A stretch of DNA of 6,200 bases from the NCBI GenBank assembly GCA_905233835.1, contig CAJOGB010000064.1, positions 1,921 to 8,120 of the forward strand, read 5' to 3'. Below, one piece after another: positions 5,502-6,200 of this stretch; positions within the stretch are counted from its first letter, which is position 1, and each line of letters starts with the position of its first letter. This stretch comes from an uncultured Lachnospiraceae bacterium. Lineage in GTDB: Bacteria; Bacillota; Clostridia; Lachnospirales; Lachnospiraceae. The translations under genes were made by a program, and so were the position numbers. The notes beneath the pieces are model-generated. The model saw only the letters and a list, made by a program, of their open reading frames with translations. It was not told the DNA's origin and did no database searches.

Positions 5502-6200
5502 TTATCTTTGTACTCGGGCACCTTTTCCCTTAAGAAGTGCTTCCACTTCCTCTTTGGATGCCATGGTGGTATCACCCGGAGTGGTCATGGCAAGTGCTCC
5601 ATGGCAAATGCCGTAGTTGACTGCCTGGGCCGCATCATTTGTTTCCATAAGTCCGTAAATGAATCCTGACGCAAAGGAATCTCCACCGCCCACGCGATCC
5701 ATAATTTCAAGTCCGTTAAACTCCATGCCCTTATAGATCTCGCTATCTGCCCAGCAAAGAGCGGACCAGTCGTTTACCGTAGCGCTCTTTACGGTTCGAA
5801 GAGTGGTGGCTACGGCCTTAAAGTTCGGATATACCTTTGCGGCTTCGCCGATCATCTTTTTATAGCCCTCGATGTTTAACTCTTTTAAGTTGGCGTCGTT
5901 TCCTTCGATTTCGAATCCCAAGCATGCGGTAAAGTCCTCTTCGTTTCCGATCATCACATCCACATATTTTGCAATTTCTTTGTTTACTTCCTGAGCTTTT
6001 GCCTGTCCGCCAATGGCTGACCACATGGAAGGACGATAATTTAAGTCGTAGGACACTACGGTGCCGTATTTCTTTGCGGTCTTAATGGCTTCGATTACCG
6101 TCTCGGAAGCGGTCTCGGAAAGCGCCGCATAGATTCCGCCGGTGTGAAGCCAACGAACCCCAAGTTCACCGAAGATATAATCGAAATCAAAATCCTTTGA
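5502..6200 (-). CDS. kdgK: PfkB-family sugar kinase, probable 2-keto-3-deoxygluconate kinase (partial, N-terminus outside window)
   Basis: A ribokinase/PfkB-family kinase, open at the right edge: 232 residues are visible of about 340 usual for the family. The reading frame runs without stops from 6200; the GTG at 6056 is an internal Val (GTVVSYDLNYR), not a start. Visible residues include GVRWLHTGG (about 15-23), the DLNYRPSMW segment (52-60) typical of KDG kinases, the IGNEEDF motif (84-90), and the PfkB signature RVGGGDSFASG (169-179), whose Asp174 is the catalytic base with a GGGD anion hole. Known KDG kinases make 2-keto-3-deoxy-6-phosphogluconate for KDPG aldolase in uronate and pectin breakdown. 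Related fructokinases cannot be fully excluded, as the N-terminal sugar lid is missing. It ends at the 5463-5490 terminator, so it is the last gene of its operon. Confidence 0.85.
   Translation of the reverse strand, partial: SKDFDFDYIFGELGVRWLHTGGIYAALSETASETVIEAIKTAKKYGTVVSYDLNYRPSMWSAIGGQAKAQEVNKEIAKYVDVMIGNEEDFTACLGFEIEGNDANLKELNIEGYKKMIGEAAKVYPNFKAVATTLRTVKSATVNDWSALCWADSEIYKGMEFNGLEIMDRVGGGDSFASGFIYGLMETNDAAQAVNYGICHGALAMTTPGDTTMASKEEVEALLKGKGARVQR

Noticed and set aside
5279..5575. 98-aa minus-strand frame, and the 83-aa plus-strand frame at 5418-5669, around the 5463-5490 terminator
   Set aside because: Both run through the terminator hairpin and overlap the 66-aa gene or the kinase gene on the opposite strand; neither has a ribosome site or recognisable protein features.
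5502..6056. A complete 184-aa protein starting at a GTG at 6056
   Set aside because: The frame stays open to the window edge and the extra 48 residues (including GVRWLHTGG) match the PfkB sugar kinase fold, so the GTG is an internal valine and the gene is partial.

Overview
The window looks like ordinary chromosome from a low-to-mid-GC Firmicute of the class Clostridia, most likely a Lachnospiraceae-type gut or rumen bacterium. This rests on the style of the TyrRS (SLTAGH and KMGKT signatures), strong purine-rich ribosome binding sites, sigma-A promoters, and compact hairpin-plus-T-run terminators. There is no sign of phage, plasmid, insertion sequence, CRISPR or defence genes. I did not find a clear new system. 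The least explained parts are a small two-gene operon of unknown function and the promoter palindrome it shares with a sugar-catabolic operon.

Layout from left to right. Positions 7-2630 (minus strand) hold a sugar-catabolic operon: an FGGY carbohydrate kinase followed 8 nt later by a class II aldolase with an extra C-terminal domain. A phosphorylated ketose made by the kinase would be the aldolase or epimerase substrate. The sugar cannot be named from sequence, because no isomerase, transporter or regulator is in view; the operon may continue past position 1. Positions 2646-2831 are a divergent control region: two back-to-back sigma-A promoters whose -35 boxes both overlap one 18-bp palindrome. 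Positions 2832-3264 (plus) encode two small proteins of unknown function (53 and 89 aa), the second extremely acidic, ending at a strong terminator that probably works in both directions.

Positions 3314-5139 (minus) hold tyrS (tyrosyl-tRNA synthetase) followed by a membrane PAP2-family phosphatase whose Shine-Dalgarno overlaps the tyrS stop codon. Divergent from tyrS, at 5258-5458 (plus), is a 66-aa protein with two Cys pairs that probably binds zinc; it ends at a second bidirectional terminator. Positions 5502-6200 (minus) hold the C-terminal two thirds of a PfkB-family sugar kinase resembling 2-keto-3-deoxygluconate kinase, cut by the right edge of the window.

No gap between genes exceeds 300 bases. 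All seven complete genes have a recognisable ribosome binding site, and gene order alternates strand in blocks separated by divergent promoters and convergent terminators.
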